A stretch of DNA of 15,602 bases from JBBPYR01 sp038199755 (GTDB lineage Bacteria > Chloroflexota > Ktedonobacteria > Ktedonobacterales > Ktedonobacteraceae). Position numbers and translations under genes: made by a program. The notes under the pieces were generated by a model. It was given only the letters and a program-made list of their open reading frames with translations, was not told the origin of the DNA and made no database searches. Positions 1-7,592 of the stretch are shown in pieces. Where the stretch lies: the NCBI GenBank assembly GCA_038199755.1, contig JBBPYR010000336.1, positions 1 to 15,602 on the forward strand, in the 5' to 3' direction. Position 1 is the stretch's first letter, and each line of letters begins with the position of its first letter.

Positions 1-84
1 AAACACCGGCAAACCGCGGCATAAAAGTGCGAGAGCAGTTGCAACTCCCCTGGTTCGCGCTGCGTGCTCGCCCTCTTCTCGTTA

Positions 85-1017
85 TTAGCGCAGCACGCCC
101 AGAGCAACAATACCTAGGATGACAATCGCAATCACCACGATGATCAACCAGACCATACGCAGCAAAGCGGCACGGCTGGCTGCCCGCTGCCGCAATTCAT
201 CAACTCGCACATCCTCAGCAGGACACCAATGAGCGGCACTACAGTATGGACAGAGCGGAAAGAGTTCATAGGGTGGGCACAAACCCGCCTGATCGCTTTG
301 CCTGCCATTGCCATAGCTGTATGTGCCGATCTCGTAGCGTATCTGCTCACTCTCCAAAATGGCACAGCAATGAATGCAGCGTAGTAACAGATATTCAGAC
401 CAATCGTCGGCGTGGCATTTCGGGCAGGTATAGGGCAATCCAGCGGCATGATTCATACCCAGCGAGGAGGGAGTTGTTGTAGGCCAGTGATGATGACAAC
501 GATGGCAATAGTACGTCGTGGCATCACTCAGTGGTGCCACGCCACGCAGTAACCCTTGTCGCTGCAACAGCATCGCTTTTTCCGGCGACAGGTCATATTG
601 CATATCGATAAGATCAATGTGGAGTGAACGCCCCTCTCGCACATCTGGGAAGTCATAATAGCGTTGCCGATCACGCCGTGCGTCCGGCGAAACATCCTTG
701 GTAGATGCACGCCCATACGCTGATCCCCCCGCCCCCTTCCTCCTGTTGCCCCCCACTTTGCCAGATATATTCACACGGGGAGAGGGAGCATCTGGGCGAT
801 GTTCTGAGCGCACAGCATCGTATTGTTGACGTGCGGCGGGATCATTGAGCGTCTTGTACGCTGTCACAAGCAGACGCATACGCTCATTGGCATCATCCCC
901 TTTATACACATCGGGATGATACTGGTGAGCCAGCTTCTTAAACGCGGTCTTGACGGTGCTATTTGGCGCATCAACATCAATACCTAACAGGGCATAATAA
1001 TCAACAAAAGCATCCAT
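85..1017 (-). CDS. J-domain protein with zinc-ribbon cysteines and C-terminal membrane anchor
   Basis: A DnaJ-like co-chaperone of 310 residues. Seen: a J domain at about residues 6-68 (DYYALLGIDV start, HPD at 34-36, needed to stimulate Hsp70 ATPase in this family), a basic Gly/Arg/Ser-rich linker (about 75-120), then a cysteine-rich part with CxxC pairs at 171/174, 198/201, 214/217 and 256/259, probably zinc ribbons, and one hydrophobic helix at about 289-309 followed by a short tail. The J and zinc parts should face the cytosol, tethered by the C-terminal helix. The DnaJ CxxCxGxG repeats are absent, so it is not DnaJ itself. The frame stays open upstream to a TTG at 1077 and an ATG at 1053, neither with a clear ribosome site; the ATG at 1017 was chosen because it sits just before the J domain, although its nearest GGAG is about 20 bases away. 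The start is therefore uncertain. Substrate unknown. Confidence 0.85.
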   Translation of the reverse strand: MDAFVDYYALLGIDVDAPNSTVKTAFKKLAHQYHPDVYKGDDANERMRLLVTAYKTLNDPAARQQYDAVRSEHRPDAPSPRVNISGKVGGNRRKGAGGSAYGRASTKDVSPDARRDRQRYYDFPDVREGRSLHIDLIDMQYDLSPEKAMLLQRQGLLRGVAPLSDATTYYCHRCHHHWPTTTPSSLGMNHAAGLPYTCPKCHADDWSEYLLLRCIHCCAILESEQIRYEIGTYSYGNGRQSDQAGLCPPYELFPLCPYCSAAHWCPAEDVRVDELRQRAASRAALLRMVWLIIVVIAIVILGIVALGVLR

Positions 1018-1077
1018 AGAATAGGTGTGAAACGGCCTCTCCTCGCCATGCATAGAGCAAAGCGGCTTCGCGAGCAA

Positions 1078-1474
1078 GGTTTGTCTAAAAACGGATATAA
1101 TCTACTCACTTAAACGAATAACACGTGCAAAGGTTGTACATTATTGCGCAATACCCATATCTCCGACTGTATTATACTCCTGCGACCATCTCTAGACAAT
1201 AAGACTACCAAATTTTGGCTTTCTAAATTGATGTAATCTGCTCATAACGAGCTGGCGTATATGTTTATGTAAGCAAGCAAACAAAACTCTTCTATTGAAA
1301 TCTCCACTCTTCCTATAAATGGAATAGTAGAATGGAAGAGATATGCTGACATCTGTATGACTTGATATCCGTAGGTCATACTGTGTTTTTGAAGAGACAC
1401 AAAGTCAGTGCTTTGCAAGTGTGATAGTAATAGTACTTCACACATAGACACATACTTATATAAAGGGGAGAAAT
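1078..1474. other. AT-rich gap between divergent genes
   Basis: No convincing gene. A 69-codon minus-strand frame at 1242-1451 has no family features and no ribosome site. The left part holds the J-domain promoter. The right part, in front of the ferritin-like gene, holds small inverted repeats: CTCTTCC/GGAAGAG around 1307-1340, GTATGAC 1355-1361 with GTCATAC 1375-1381, and TGTGT 1382-1386 with ACACA 1397-1401. These could fold in a plus-strand leader. No confident plus-strand promoter was found. Confidence 0.4.
1171..1199 (-). promoter_or_regulatory. Sigma70-type promoter of the J-domain gene
   Basis: Read on the minus strand: TTGTCT (plus 1194-1199), a 17-base spacer and a perfect TATAAT (plus 1171-1176). 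Transcription would start near 1164, giving a long leader before the coding start at 1017. A perfect 12-base palindrome TATTGCGCAATA lies at 1142-1153, just inside the transcript, and could be an operator. Confidence 0.6.
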
Positions 1475-2134
1475 ATGTCAGACCAAATTTCTAATGAAAA
1501 CAACCAGAGCCCACTCCAAATGCTGAAAGGCACAACAACGCGCCGTACACTGCTGCGCAACTCAATTCTGGGCGCAACAACCGTTGCATCAGCCACATTG
1601 CTCGTGACGCAAACAGCAGGCGCAGCCACTAAGTCAGCGTTACACCTCAGTGCTGAAGATGCCTTTGAAGAGATTATGCGCGATGAAAATGCCCACGTCT
1701 CCTTCTTGAAGTCGGCCCTCGGTAGTCATGCTCGCCACAAGCCAACCTTCAAAGGTCTGGAGCAAGAAGATGTCGAGCATTTCATGAACCTAGCTCGGGT
1801 CTTCGAGAATGTCGGTGTGGGTGCCTATCTCTTAGCCGCTCCTTTAATCAGCAGTAAAGCCTACCTGGCCGCCGCAGGCTCAATCCTCACGATTGAGGCA
1901 CGTCACGCAGGATACCTAGATGCACTTGTCGGTTCACCTTTGAGCCCGAATGGTGCCTTCGACAAGCCCATCCCGTTTCATACCATTGTTGCCGATGTAT
2001 TGCCGTTCATCAAGGACCTCAATGGCCCAGCTCCATCGGCAGGTAGCGATACCGAAATCCTGAACTTCGCCCTCTTGCTGGAATACCTCGAAGCGACGTT
2101 CTATGACATCAACGTGCCGAAATTCTACAAATAA
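1475..2134 (+). CDS. Tat-exported ferritin-like (Ferritin_2-type) protein, helix order permuted
   Basis: A 219-residue protein of the bacterial ferritin-like group (resembles PF13668). The N terminus is a twin-arginine signal: TRRTLLR at 22-28, a hydrophobic stretch to about 47, then AGA-A, so export of a folded, possibly metal-loaded protein is expected. The mature part has all four parts of a diiron four-helix bundle: ExxH at 71/74 (DENAH), E111 (FENVGVGAY), ExxH at 141/144 (EARH), and LEYLE with E203/E206 at the C terminus. In the members I recall, the LEYLE helix comes first; here it is last (see findings). Whether it stores iron, oxidises it or protects against stress is unknown. The start is well supported: AAGGGGAG lies 5 bases before the ATG. 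It stands alone, followed by a strong terminator. Confidence 0.85.
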   Translation: MSDQISNENNQSPLQMLKGTTTRRTLLRNSILGATTVASATLLVTQTAGAATKSALHLSAEDAFEEIMRDENAHVSFLKSALGSHARHKPTFKGLEQEDVEHFMNLARVFENVGVGAYLLAAPLISSKAYLAAAGSILTIEARHAGYLDALVGSPLSPNGAFDKPIPFHTIVADVLPFIKDLNGPAPSAGSDTEILNFALLLEYLEATFYDINVPKFYK

Positions 2135-2181
2135 GAAGAGTGCGAAAAGCTCTCAGCGCAGTCTTATAACCACATACCAAT

Positions 2182-2219
2182 AAAAAGGCGTACTCTAGGT
2201 TTCTAGAGTACGCCTTTTT
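2182..2219 (+). terminator. Rho-independent terminator after the ferritin-like gene
   Basis: A perfect 17-bp inverted repeat (2182-2198 with 2203-2219), loop GTTT, with an A-run on the left and a T-run on the right, 47 bases after the stop codon. The symmetric A/T ends mean it could act on both strands. Confidence 0.85.
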
Positions 2220-2262
2220 ATATGCTTGCCTAGCACTATCTTGCAGGCAATTTTGCCGCCTA

Positions 2263-2292
2263 TTGGAACTTTTGCTGCCATATGGGTAAAAT
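2263..2292 (+). promoter_or_regulatory. Possible promoter of the CDF exporter
   Basis: TTGGAA (2263-2268), an 18-base spacer and TAAAAT (2287-2292), about 95 bases before the coding start. Match to the sigma70 consensus is moderate. No recognisable Zur or ArsR-type operator was identified beside it. Confidence 0.3.
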
Positions 2293-2385
2293 AGAAATAG
2301 TCATTCATATCATAAACATAAGCGTGTAGCTGATAATGGATTTATCGGACAGAAGCGTCAAGAAAAATGTAGGGAGAGACACGTT

Positions 2386-3507
2386 ATGAGCCAACACATT
2401 CATAGCCATGATGACGAGCATGACCACGATCATCCTCATAGCCACGAGCATGATGAGCACGACCATGACGAACACGACCACGATGAACATGACCATGATG
2501 AAGACGATCATGGGAGTGGGGGGCATGGGGGGCATGGGGGGCACGGGGGGCACGAACATGGACGTGTGGACGCTGACCTGTATGGGAACAAAGTAGGGCT
2601 ACGTGCTGTACAGATCTCCACGTTTGGTATGCTTGTTGTCTCGCTGATCCAATTTGCTATTGCTATTATCGGTGGTAGCGCAGGCCTGTTTGCAGATGCG
2701 CTGCATAACACGGGCGATGTCTTTACCACCATCGCTCTATGGATCGCCTTTGTGCTTTCCAGCAGGGCAGCGAATCAACGCTATACCTATGGATATCATC
2801 GCGCCGAGGACCTCGCGGGCATCTTTATTCTACTGATCATGATTGCCAGTTCGGTTGCCAGCGCGGTCGAATCCATTGTGAAGCTCACGAGCGGTGCCGC
2901 TCCAACACAGTTATATCTAAGCATGGGCGCGGCCCTTGTTGGCGTAGCTGGCAATGAGGTGCTCGCCCAATACAAGATTAACGTCGGCAAGCGCATCAAT
3001 AGCGTGCCGCTGATTGCCGATGGGCAGCATTCACGCATTGATGGCCTCACCTCATTAGCCGCCTTTTTCGGTCTGGTGGGAGCCGCCTTTGGCTTGCGTA
3101 TCGCCGATCCTATTGCGGGCCTTGTCATTACCGTTGTCATCATTACGGTGGTCTACTCTACCTCGCGCAGCGTGCTACAACGCATCCTCGACGCGGTTGA
3201 CCCCAAGTTGGTACCATCCATTTTTGCCATTAGCAGCGAGGTTCCCGGCGTTGAGGGCGTCAATGATATTCGTGCCCGCTGGGTGGGACATACACTGTAT
3301 ATCGCCATGAATATTGAGGTCGATGCCGAGCTGACGCTGACGAAAGCCCATGAGATTGCAGAAGAGGTACGTCATCGCCTCTTTCATCGCATCAAAGGCG
3401 TCGCAGAGGCGATCATTCACACCGACCCCCATACCCACGACAGCGACCCACATGAGACAACGGCTCATCACATGCAGCAGGCCCAGCGGCCCATTGTGGA
3501 ACACTAG
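2386..3507 (+). CDS. CDF-family metal (probably zinc) exporter with His-rich N terminus
   Basis: Cation diffusion facilitator of 373 residues, expected to export Zn2+ or related divalent metals across the inner membrane in exchange for protons. Seen: a cytosolic N tail with 21 histidines in residues 4-58, first as HDE/HDH repeats, then GGH four times (45-56); six predicted membrane helices between about 74 and 260; the paired metal-site motifs H107xxxD111 (ADALHNTGD) in helix 2 and D212xxH215xxxD219 (ADGQHSRID) in helix 5, which favour a Zn/Co/Cd-type transporter; and a C-terminal cytosolic domain (about 261-345) plus another His-rich tail (H345-H362). AGGGAGA about 9 bases before the ATG supports the start. 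Substrate is inferred from motif type only. The GGH block is written entirely with GGG glycine codons (see findings). Confidence 0.93.
   Translation: MSQHIHSHDDEHDHDHPHSHEHDEHDHDEHDHDEHDHDEDDHGSGGHGGHGGHGGHEHGRVDADLYGNKVGLRAVQISTFGMLVVSLIQFAIAIIGGSAGLFADALHNTGDVFTTIALWIAFVLSSRAANQRYTYGYHRAEDLAGIFILLIMIASSVASAVESIVKLTSGAAPTQLYLSMGAALVGVAGNEVLAQYKINVGKRINSVPLIADGQHSRIDGLTSLAAFFGLVGAAFGLRIADPIAGLVITVVIITVVYSTSRSVLQRILDAVDPKLVPSIFAISSEVPGVEGVNDIRARWVGHTLYIAMNIEVDAELTLTKAHEIAEEVRHRLFHRIKGVAEAIIHTDPHTHDSDPHETTAHHMQQAQRPIVEH
2518..2550 (+). repeat. Four runs of six Gs (G-quadruplex motif) inside the CDF gene
   Basis: G6 runs at 2518-2523, 2527-2532, 2536-2541 and 2545-2550, separated by CAT, CAT and CAC. 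In frame this is Gly-Gly-His repeated four times, every Gly encoded by GGG. It fits the standard G3+N1-7 quadruplex pattern and lies on the coding strand, so it is present in the mRNA, 132 bases after the start codon. Confidence 0.9.
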
Positions 3508-3521
3508 CTTTTTGTTGATAA

Positions 3522-3571
3522 TATAGAACGGGCGAGGCAAAAATCAATGATTTTGCCTCGCCCGTTCTATA
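3522..3571. terminator. Hairpin between the convergent CDF and hemF genes
   Basis: A perfect 21-bp inverted repeat (3522-3542 with 3551-3571), loop of 8 bases. It fills the 71-base gap between two converging stop codons and probably terminates both transcripts. The A/T pairs are at the loop end rather than the base, so the T-tract after the hairpin is weak on both strands. Confidence 0.65.
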
Positions 3572-3578
3572 CTTGTAT

Positions 3579-4502
3579 TTATAGCCACTGACGCGGAGTC
3601 TGTAACACCTCTTGCATATAGGCCTCTGCGCTTTCTGGCGCGGGCTGGTAGCTATATTCCCATCCAGCAATAAGGGGCAGCGTCATGAGAATACTCTCTA
3701 CACGCCCACCCGTTTTGAGGCCAAAGGCGGTCCCGCGATCGCAGACAAGGTTGAACTCGACATAGCGGCCACGGCGCAAGCGTTGCCACTCCTTCTGCTC
3801 CTCACTAAAGGGCATAGCTTTCCGTCGCTCGACTATTGGCAAGTATGCCAGCGCGAACGCTTCAGCACAATCCTGTGTGAGCGAAAAGAGCATCTCCCGC
3901 TCTCCATCATCGCCACTAAGATTGCCGAGGAAGATGCCGCCAACACCGCGATGTTCACCGCGATGGGGTAGATAAAAGTAGGCGTCACAGGCCTGTTTGA
4001 AGCGCGGATAGAAAGACTCGTCATAGCGATCACACACCTGCTTATGCACATGATGAAAGTGGATAACGTCCTCTGCAAACAGGTAACAGGGCGTCAGGTC
4101 AGCACTGCCACTGAATGTCCAGTTCGTGCCCTCAGCACCCCCTACGCCCTCTCCCAACTCGAAATAGCGATAGTGCATGTGCGCGGTGGGAGCCATCGGG
4201 TTGTGAGGATGAATGACCAGACTAATACTGGTGGCGAAAAACGGTGTGCGCTCACCATCAAACTGCACTTCGCGCCCCATAGCCAGTTTTGCAGCCTCTT
4301 TTGTCAGCGTTCCCAGCACGGTCGAAGTGCTGACACCAACCTTTTCAAACACATTGCCATGTTGCATGACCCGCGTTCGGCCAAAACCGCCCTCAGCCCG
4401 TGTCCAGCTATCCTCTTGAAACGGCGTGCCATCTATATGTGTAAGAGCAGCACCGATGTTGTTTTGTATCTGCTGCAACACTGTTTCCATCTGTGTACGC
4501 AT
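3579..4502 (-). CDS. hemF: Oxygen-dependent coproporphyrinogen III oxidase
   Basis: Converts coproporphyrinogen III to protoporphyrinogen IX by two oxidative decarboxylations using O2, in the cytosol, in heme synthesis. The 307-residue length is usual. Family blocks are present in order: RAEGGFGRTRVMQHGNVFEK (about 35-54), GVSTSTVLG (56-64), SLVIHPHNPMAPTAHMHYR (94-112), NWTFSGSADLTPCYLF (127-142), HFHHVHK (148-154), HRGVGGIFLGNL (184-195), RGRYVEFNLVCDRGTAFGL (244-262) and TGGRVESILMTLP (264-276). Relative to the version I recall (ADLTPYY, NLVYDRGT), cysteines replace tyrosines at 139 and 254. It is the last gene of mnmA-lepA-hemF, beginning 5 bases after the lepA stop codon, so it is probably translated from lepA-terminating ribosomes; no strong Shine-Dalgarno site of its own is visible. 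An in-frame ATG at 4490 is an alternative start. Confidence 0.96.
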   Translation of the reverse strand: MRTQMETVLQQIQNNIGAALTHIDGTPFQEDSWTRAEGGFGRTRVMQHGNVFEKVGVSTSTVLGTLTKEAAKLAMGREVQFDGERTPFFATSISLVIHPHNPMAPTAHMHYRYFELGEGVGGAEGTNWTFSGSADLTPCYLFAEDVIHFHHVHKQVCDRYDESFYPRFKQACDAYFYLPHRGEHRGVGGIFLGNLSGDDGEREMLFSLTQDCAEAFALAYLPIVERRKAMPFSEEQKEWQRLRRGRYVEFNLVCDRGTAFGLKTGGRVESILMTLPLIAGWEYSYQPAPESAEAYMQEVLQTPRQWL

Positions 4503-4507
4503 GATGG

Positions 4508-6313
4508 TTAATCCGACAATGACAGGACGGCCATGAATGCCTCCTGAGGTATCTCCACGTTGCCAACCATCTTCATACGCTTCTTGCCCTCTTTCTGCTT
4601 CTCTAGCAGTTTGCGTTTACGGGAAATATCACCGCCATAACACTTGGCAAGTACGTCTTTCCGCATGGCCTTGACGGTCTCACGTGCGATGACCTTTGAG
4701 CCAATTGCAGCCTGAATAGGCACCTCAAAGAGTTGGCGCGGGATCAGGCTACGCAGCCGTTCAACTAACATGCGTCCCTGCGCATACGCCTTATCGCGGT
4801 GAAGGATCAGTGAGAGGGCATCGACAGGATGCGCGTTCACCAGAATATCGAGCTTCACCAACTCCGAGGCTTGATAGGCACCAAAGCTGTAGTCCAGCGA
4901 GGCATAGCCCTGTGTACGCGATTTGAGTTGATCGTAGAAATCAATAATCAGTTCTGCGAGCGGAATAGTATAAGTCATCAAGACGCGTTCAGCTTCGATA
5001 TATTTGAGTTCAGTATACACGCCACGACGCGATGTCACCAGTTCCATAATCGTGCCAATATAGCGCGCAGGTGCAAAGATCGAGATATTCATTATCGGCT
5101 CTTCGATACGGTCAATCTCGCCTGCCGATGGCATCTCTGACGGGTTATCAACCTCAACAAGTTCATCATTCATTTTATAGACATGATATTCCACGCTGGG
5201 AGCGGTCGCTAAAATGTCCAGATCATACTCGCGTTCCAGACGTTCCTGCACAATCTCCATGTGGAGCAAGCCCAGGAAGCCGCAGCGGAAACCAAAGCCG
5301 AGCGCGTTTGAGGTCTCTGGCTCATAGAATAAGGAGGCGTCATTCAGCTTCAAGCGATCAAAGGCATCACGTAACAGCGGATAATCGCTGCCCTCAACGG
5401 GATAAAGACCCGCAAACACCATCGGCTTGGCTGGTTGATACCCCTCTAATGGCACGACATGCCCCAGAGCCGAGGGCACTGTTACTGTATCTCCAACGCG
5501 GCAATCTTTGACATTCTTAAAGCCTGTGGCGATATAGCCCACTTCGCCCGTGGTGAGTTGCGTCGCAGAGGTCAGGCGCGGGTGAAAATAGCCCGCTTCT
5601 AAAATTTCGGTGGTGCTACCTGCGGCGATCATCGAGACTTTTTCGCCCTCGCGCAATGAGCCATCCATCACACGCACGTAGGCGATGACGCCCTTATAGG
5701 AGTCATAGTGCGAGTCGAAGACTAAGGCGCGCAGTGGCTGGTCGGTCTTGCCATAGGGTGGCGGAACCTTCTTGATGATAGCTTCGAGGATATCTTGTGT
5801 GCCAATGCCTTCTTTGGCGGAGGCAAGGATGCTGTCCTCTTTGGGCAGACCGATGACATCTTCGACCTCTTGCATCACCTTTTGCGGGTCAGCACTGGGT
5901 AGGTCGATCTTGTTGATAACGGGAATGATTTCGAGATCCGCTTCCAATGCGAGATAGAGGTTTGCCAGCGTCTGCGCCTCGATACCTTGCGTAGCGTCGA
6001 TGACGAGGATGGCTCCTTCACAGGCGGCAAGGCTACGCGACACCTCGTAGGCAAAGTCAACATGCCCAGGGGTGTCAATCAGGTTTAGCTCGTATTCTTC
6101 ACCGTTCAGGGCGGTATAACGCATGCGCACGGCTTGCGCCTTGATGGTGATGCCCTTTTCACGCTCCAGATCCATCTGGTCCAGCGTCTGTTCCATCAGT
6201 TCACGTTTTGAGACCGTCCCTGTATATTCCAGGAGACGGTCCGCGAGCGTGGACTTGCCGTGATCGATATGGGCGACAATGCAGAAATTTCTAATATGTG
6301 CTTGGTCTGTCAT
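4508..6313 (-). CDS. lepA: Elongation factor 4 (LepA), ribosome-associated GTPase
   Basis: A translational GTPase proposed to act on stalled or assembling ribosomes at the membrane. 601 residues, the usual length. Seen: P-loop AHIDHGKST at 14-22, effector region EREKGITI, DTPGH at 80-84, NKID at 134-137, SAKEGIG at 165-171, the EF-G-like domains, and the LepA-specific C-terminal domain with YGGDISRKRKLLEKQKEGKK and GNVEIPQEAFMAVL near the end. The start at 6313 was chosen over an upstream frame to 6358: GGAGG lies 8 bases before this ATG and MTDQAHIRNFCIVAHIDHG is the expected LepA beginning. It overlaps the end of mnmA by 23 bases, which implies translational coupling. The ribosome site therefore lies inside mnmA. 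Confidence 0.97.
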   Translation of the reverse strand: MTDQAHIRNFCIVAHIDHGKSTLADRLLEYTGTVSKRELMEQTLDQMDLEREKGITIKAQAVRMRYTALNGEEYELNLIDTPGHVDFAYEVSRSLAACEGAILVIDATQGIEAQTLANLYLALEADLEIIPVINKIDLPSADPQKVMQEVEDVIGLPKEDSILASAKEGIGTQDILEAIIKKVPPPYGKTDQPLRALVFDSHYDSYKGVIAYVRVMDGSLREGEKVSMIAAGSTTEILEAGYFHPRLTSATQLTTGEVGYIATGFKNVKDCRVGDTVTVPSALGHVVPLEGYQPAKPMVFAGLYPVEGSDYPLLRDAFDRLKLNDASLFYEPETSNALGFGFRCGFLGLLHMEIVQERLEREYDLDILATAPSVEYHVYKMNDELVEVDNPSEMPSAGEIDRIEEPIMNISIFAPARYIGTIMELVTSRRGVYTELKYIEAERVLMTYTIPLAELIIDFYDQLKSRTQGYASLDYSFGAYQASELVKLDILVNAHPVDALSLILHRDKAYAQGRMLVERLRSLIPRQLFEVPIQAAIGSKVIARETVKAMRKDVLAKCYGGDISRKRKLLEKQKEGKKRMKMVGNVEIPQEAFMAVLSLSD

Positions 6314-7499
6314 CAATAATGCCTCCACACAACACTTCATCACCTTCCGCGCCGCCATAGAACACGGCTGCTTGTCCAGGGGTGATAGCCCGCTGTGGGT
6401 TGAGTAGTGTCACCTGCACACGATTTCCCTCAATGGGCGTCACCAGCGCAGGCTGTTCTGATGCTTTATAGCGCACACGCACCTTCGCCTCGAACGGCTC
6501 GGTTGGCGTTTCGCCACTGAGATAATGCATATTTCTTACCACGAATGTACTCTGCTCTAATGCGGCGGCAGGCCCAACGATTAAAGAGTTGTGTTCAGAG
6601 TCGATCTTAAGCACGTGTAGCGGCTCATGAGAGGTGAGTCCCAGGCCCTTACGCTGCCCAATGGTGTAGTAAGCCAGACCACGATGCCGCCCGAGCGCGT
6701 TGCCCTGCTGATCGTAGATCGGCCCAGGCTTCGGTAGCGTGATTAACGGCTTGGTTGCCGCGGCAATGCCTCCGCCCACTCCGTTAGCTCCGACTCCTAC
6801 GGTATCGTACTCATAGACGCCTTGATTTTCCGCATAGCGATCAATGAAGCCACGATAATCGTTGTTGGCCACAAAACAAATTTCCTGGCTCTCCGCCTTG
6901 GCTGCAACACTCATGCCGCGTTCCGCCGCCATTGCACGCACCTGTGGCTTGGTAAAGTCACCCAGCGGGAAACAAGCATGCACAAGCTGGCTCTGGTTGA
7001 GCACGTGCAAGACATAGGACTGATCTTTTTCGGGGTCAAGGCCACGCCGCAGCCGACGCTTGCCCGTGCTGGGATGATCGTCAACGCGCACATAATGCCC
7101 CGTTGCTAGATAGTCTGCGTTAAGGGCAAGAGCGCGCTTGAGCAGGACGGTAAAGCGAATGTGACGGTTGCAGTTGAGGCAGGGATTAGGAGTGCGTCCG
7201 GCGACATAATCTTCGTAAAACGTGTCTACGATGCGTTGCTTAAACTCCTGCTCAACATTGACCAGGTAGAAGGGGATGTCGAGCATACGCGCCACGCGCC
7301 GAGCATCGTCAACCGACTCCAAGGAACAGCATTTATTTTGCACGACACGCTCTACACCGTCATCTTCCGCTTCAATAACGCCCGGTTCTGACCACAGGCG
7401 CAGCATGATGCCGATCACCTCGTGACCTTGTTCTTTCAGTAGCGCGGCGGCGACCGAGCTATCGACGCCGCCGCTCATTGCGACGACTATTCGTGCCAT
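6291..7499 (-). CDS. mnmA: tRNA-specific 2-thiouridylase MnmA
   Basis: Makes 2-thiouridine at wobble position 34 of Lys, Glu and Gln tRNAs, using ATP and sulfur relayed from a cysteine desulfurase. 402 residues. Seen: PP-loop SGGVDS at 9-14; TPNPCLNCNRHIRF with C107 and C110; ATGHYVR; DQSYVL; SQEICF with C208. C107 and C208 are in the positions of the known catalytic cysteines. The C-terminal YTIGQRKGLGL and barrel domains follow. Longer than the roughly 360-370 usual: a Gly-rich stretch of about 25-30 residues (226-255) is inserted between the catalytic part and the barrel (see findings). The ATG at 7499 was chosen over a GTG at 7532 because AGGAG lies 8 bases upstream and the frame starts MARIVVAMSGG as expected. 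First gene of the operon; a hairpin of the GTAGGGGC family sits in its leader. Confidence 0.95.
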   Translation of the reverse strand: MARIVVAMSGGVDSSVAAALLKEQGHEVIGIMLRLWSEPGVIEAEDDGVERVVQNKCCSLESVDDARRVARMLDIPFYLVNVEQEFKQRIVDTFYEDYVAGRTPNPCLNCNRHIRFTVLLKRALALNADYLATGHYVRVDDHPSTGKRRLRRGLDPEKDQSYVLHVLNQSQLVHACFPLGDFTKPQVRAMAAERGMSVAAKAESQEICFVANNDYRGFIDRYAENQGVYEYDTVGVGANGVGGGIAAATKPLITLPKPGPIYDQQGNALGRHRGLAYYTIGQRKGLGLTSHEPLHVLKIDSEHNSLIVGPAAALEQSTFVVRNMHYLSGETPTEPFEAKVRVRYKASEQPALVTPIEGNRVQVTLLNPQRAITPGQAAVFYGGAEGDEVLCGGIIDDRPSTY

Positions 7500-7511
7500 G
7501 TTAAATGCTCC

Positions 7512-7544
7512 TGTAGGGGCGCGCTTATGCACAGTAGCGTGCCC
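7512..7544. repeat. Short GTAGGGGC-type hairpin in the mnmA leader
   Basis: TGTAGGGGC followed by a 9-bp inverted repeat (7517-7525 with 7536-7544, one G-T pair) and a 10-base loop. Its left end resembles the outer ends of the two large palindromic repeats (GTAGGGACC, GTAGAGGCC). It ends 13 bases upstream of the mnmA ATG, next to its ribosome site, so it will be in the mRNA leader. Possibly a minimal member of the same family. Confidence 0.45.
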
Positions 7545-7560
7545 TTGTATATAAGTATAT

Positions 7561-7592
7561 AAAAAAAGACTAGCCTCTCGAATGGGCTAGCC
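7561..7592 (-). terminator. Rho-independent terminator separating upstream minus-strand transcription from mnmA
   Basis: Minus strand: GGCTAGCC, a 9-base loop, GGCTAGTC (8 bp with one G-T pair; plus 7568-7592), followed by seven Ts (plus 7561-7567). It would stop transcripts from the Uma2 side before mnmA. Confidence 0.7.

Noticed and set aside
1..84. Small inverted repeats such as AGTTGCAACT near 37-46, and a possible tRNA end
   Set aside because: No cloverleaf or T-loop consensus in context; only a short gene-free edge.
1242..1451. 69-codon minus-strand frame in the gap before the ferritin-like gene
   Set aside because: No ribosome site or domain features, AT-rich composition; it reads against the ferritin-like leader.
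2305..2732. Several frames of 62-84 codons overlapping the His-rich region of the CDF gene
   Set aside because: They are shadows created by the repetitive CAT/GAC/GGG codons; the CDF frame is clearly the coding one.
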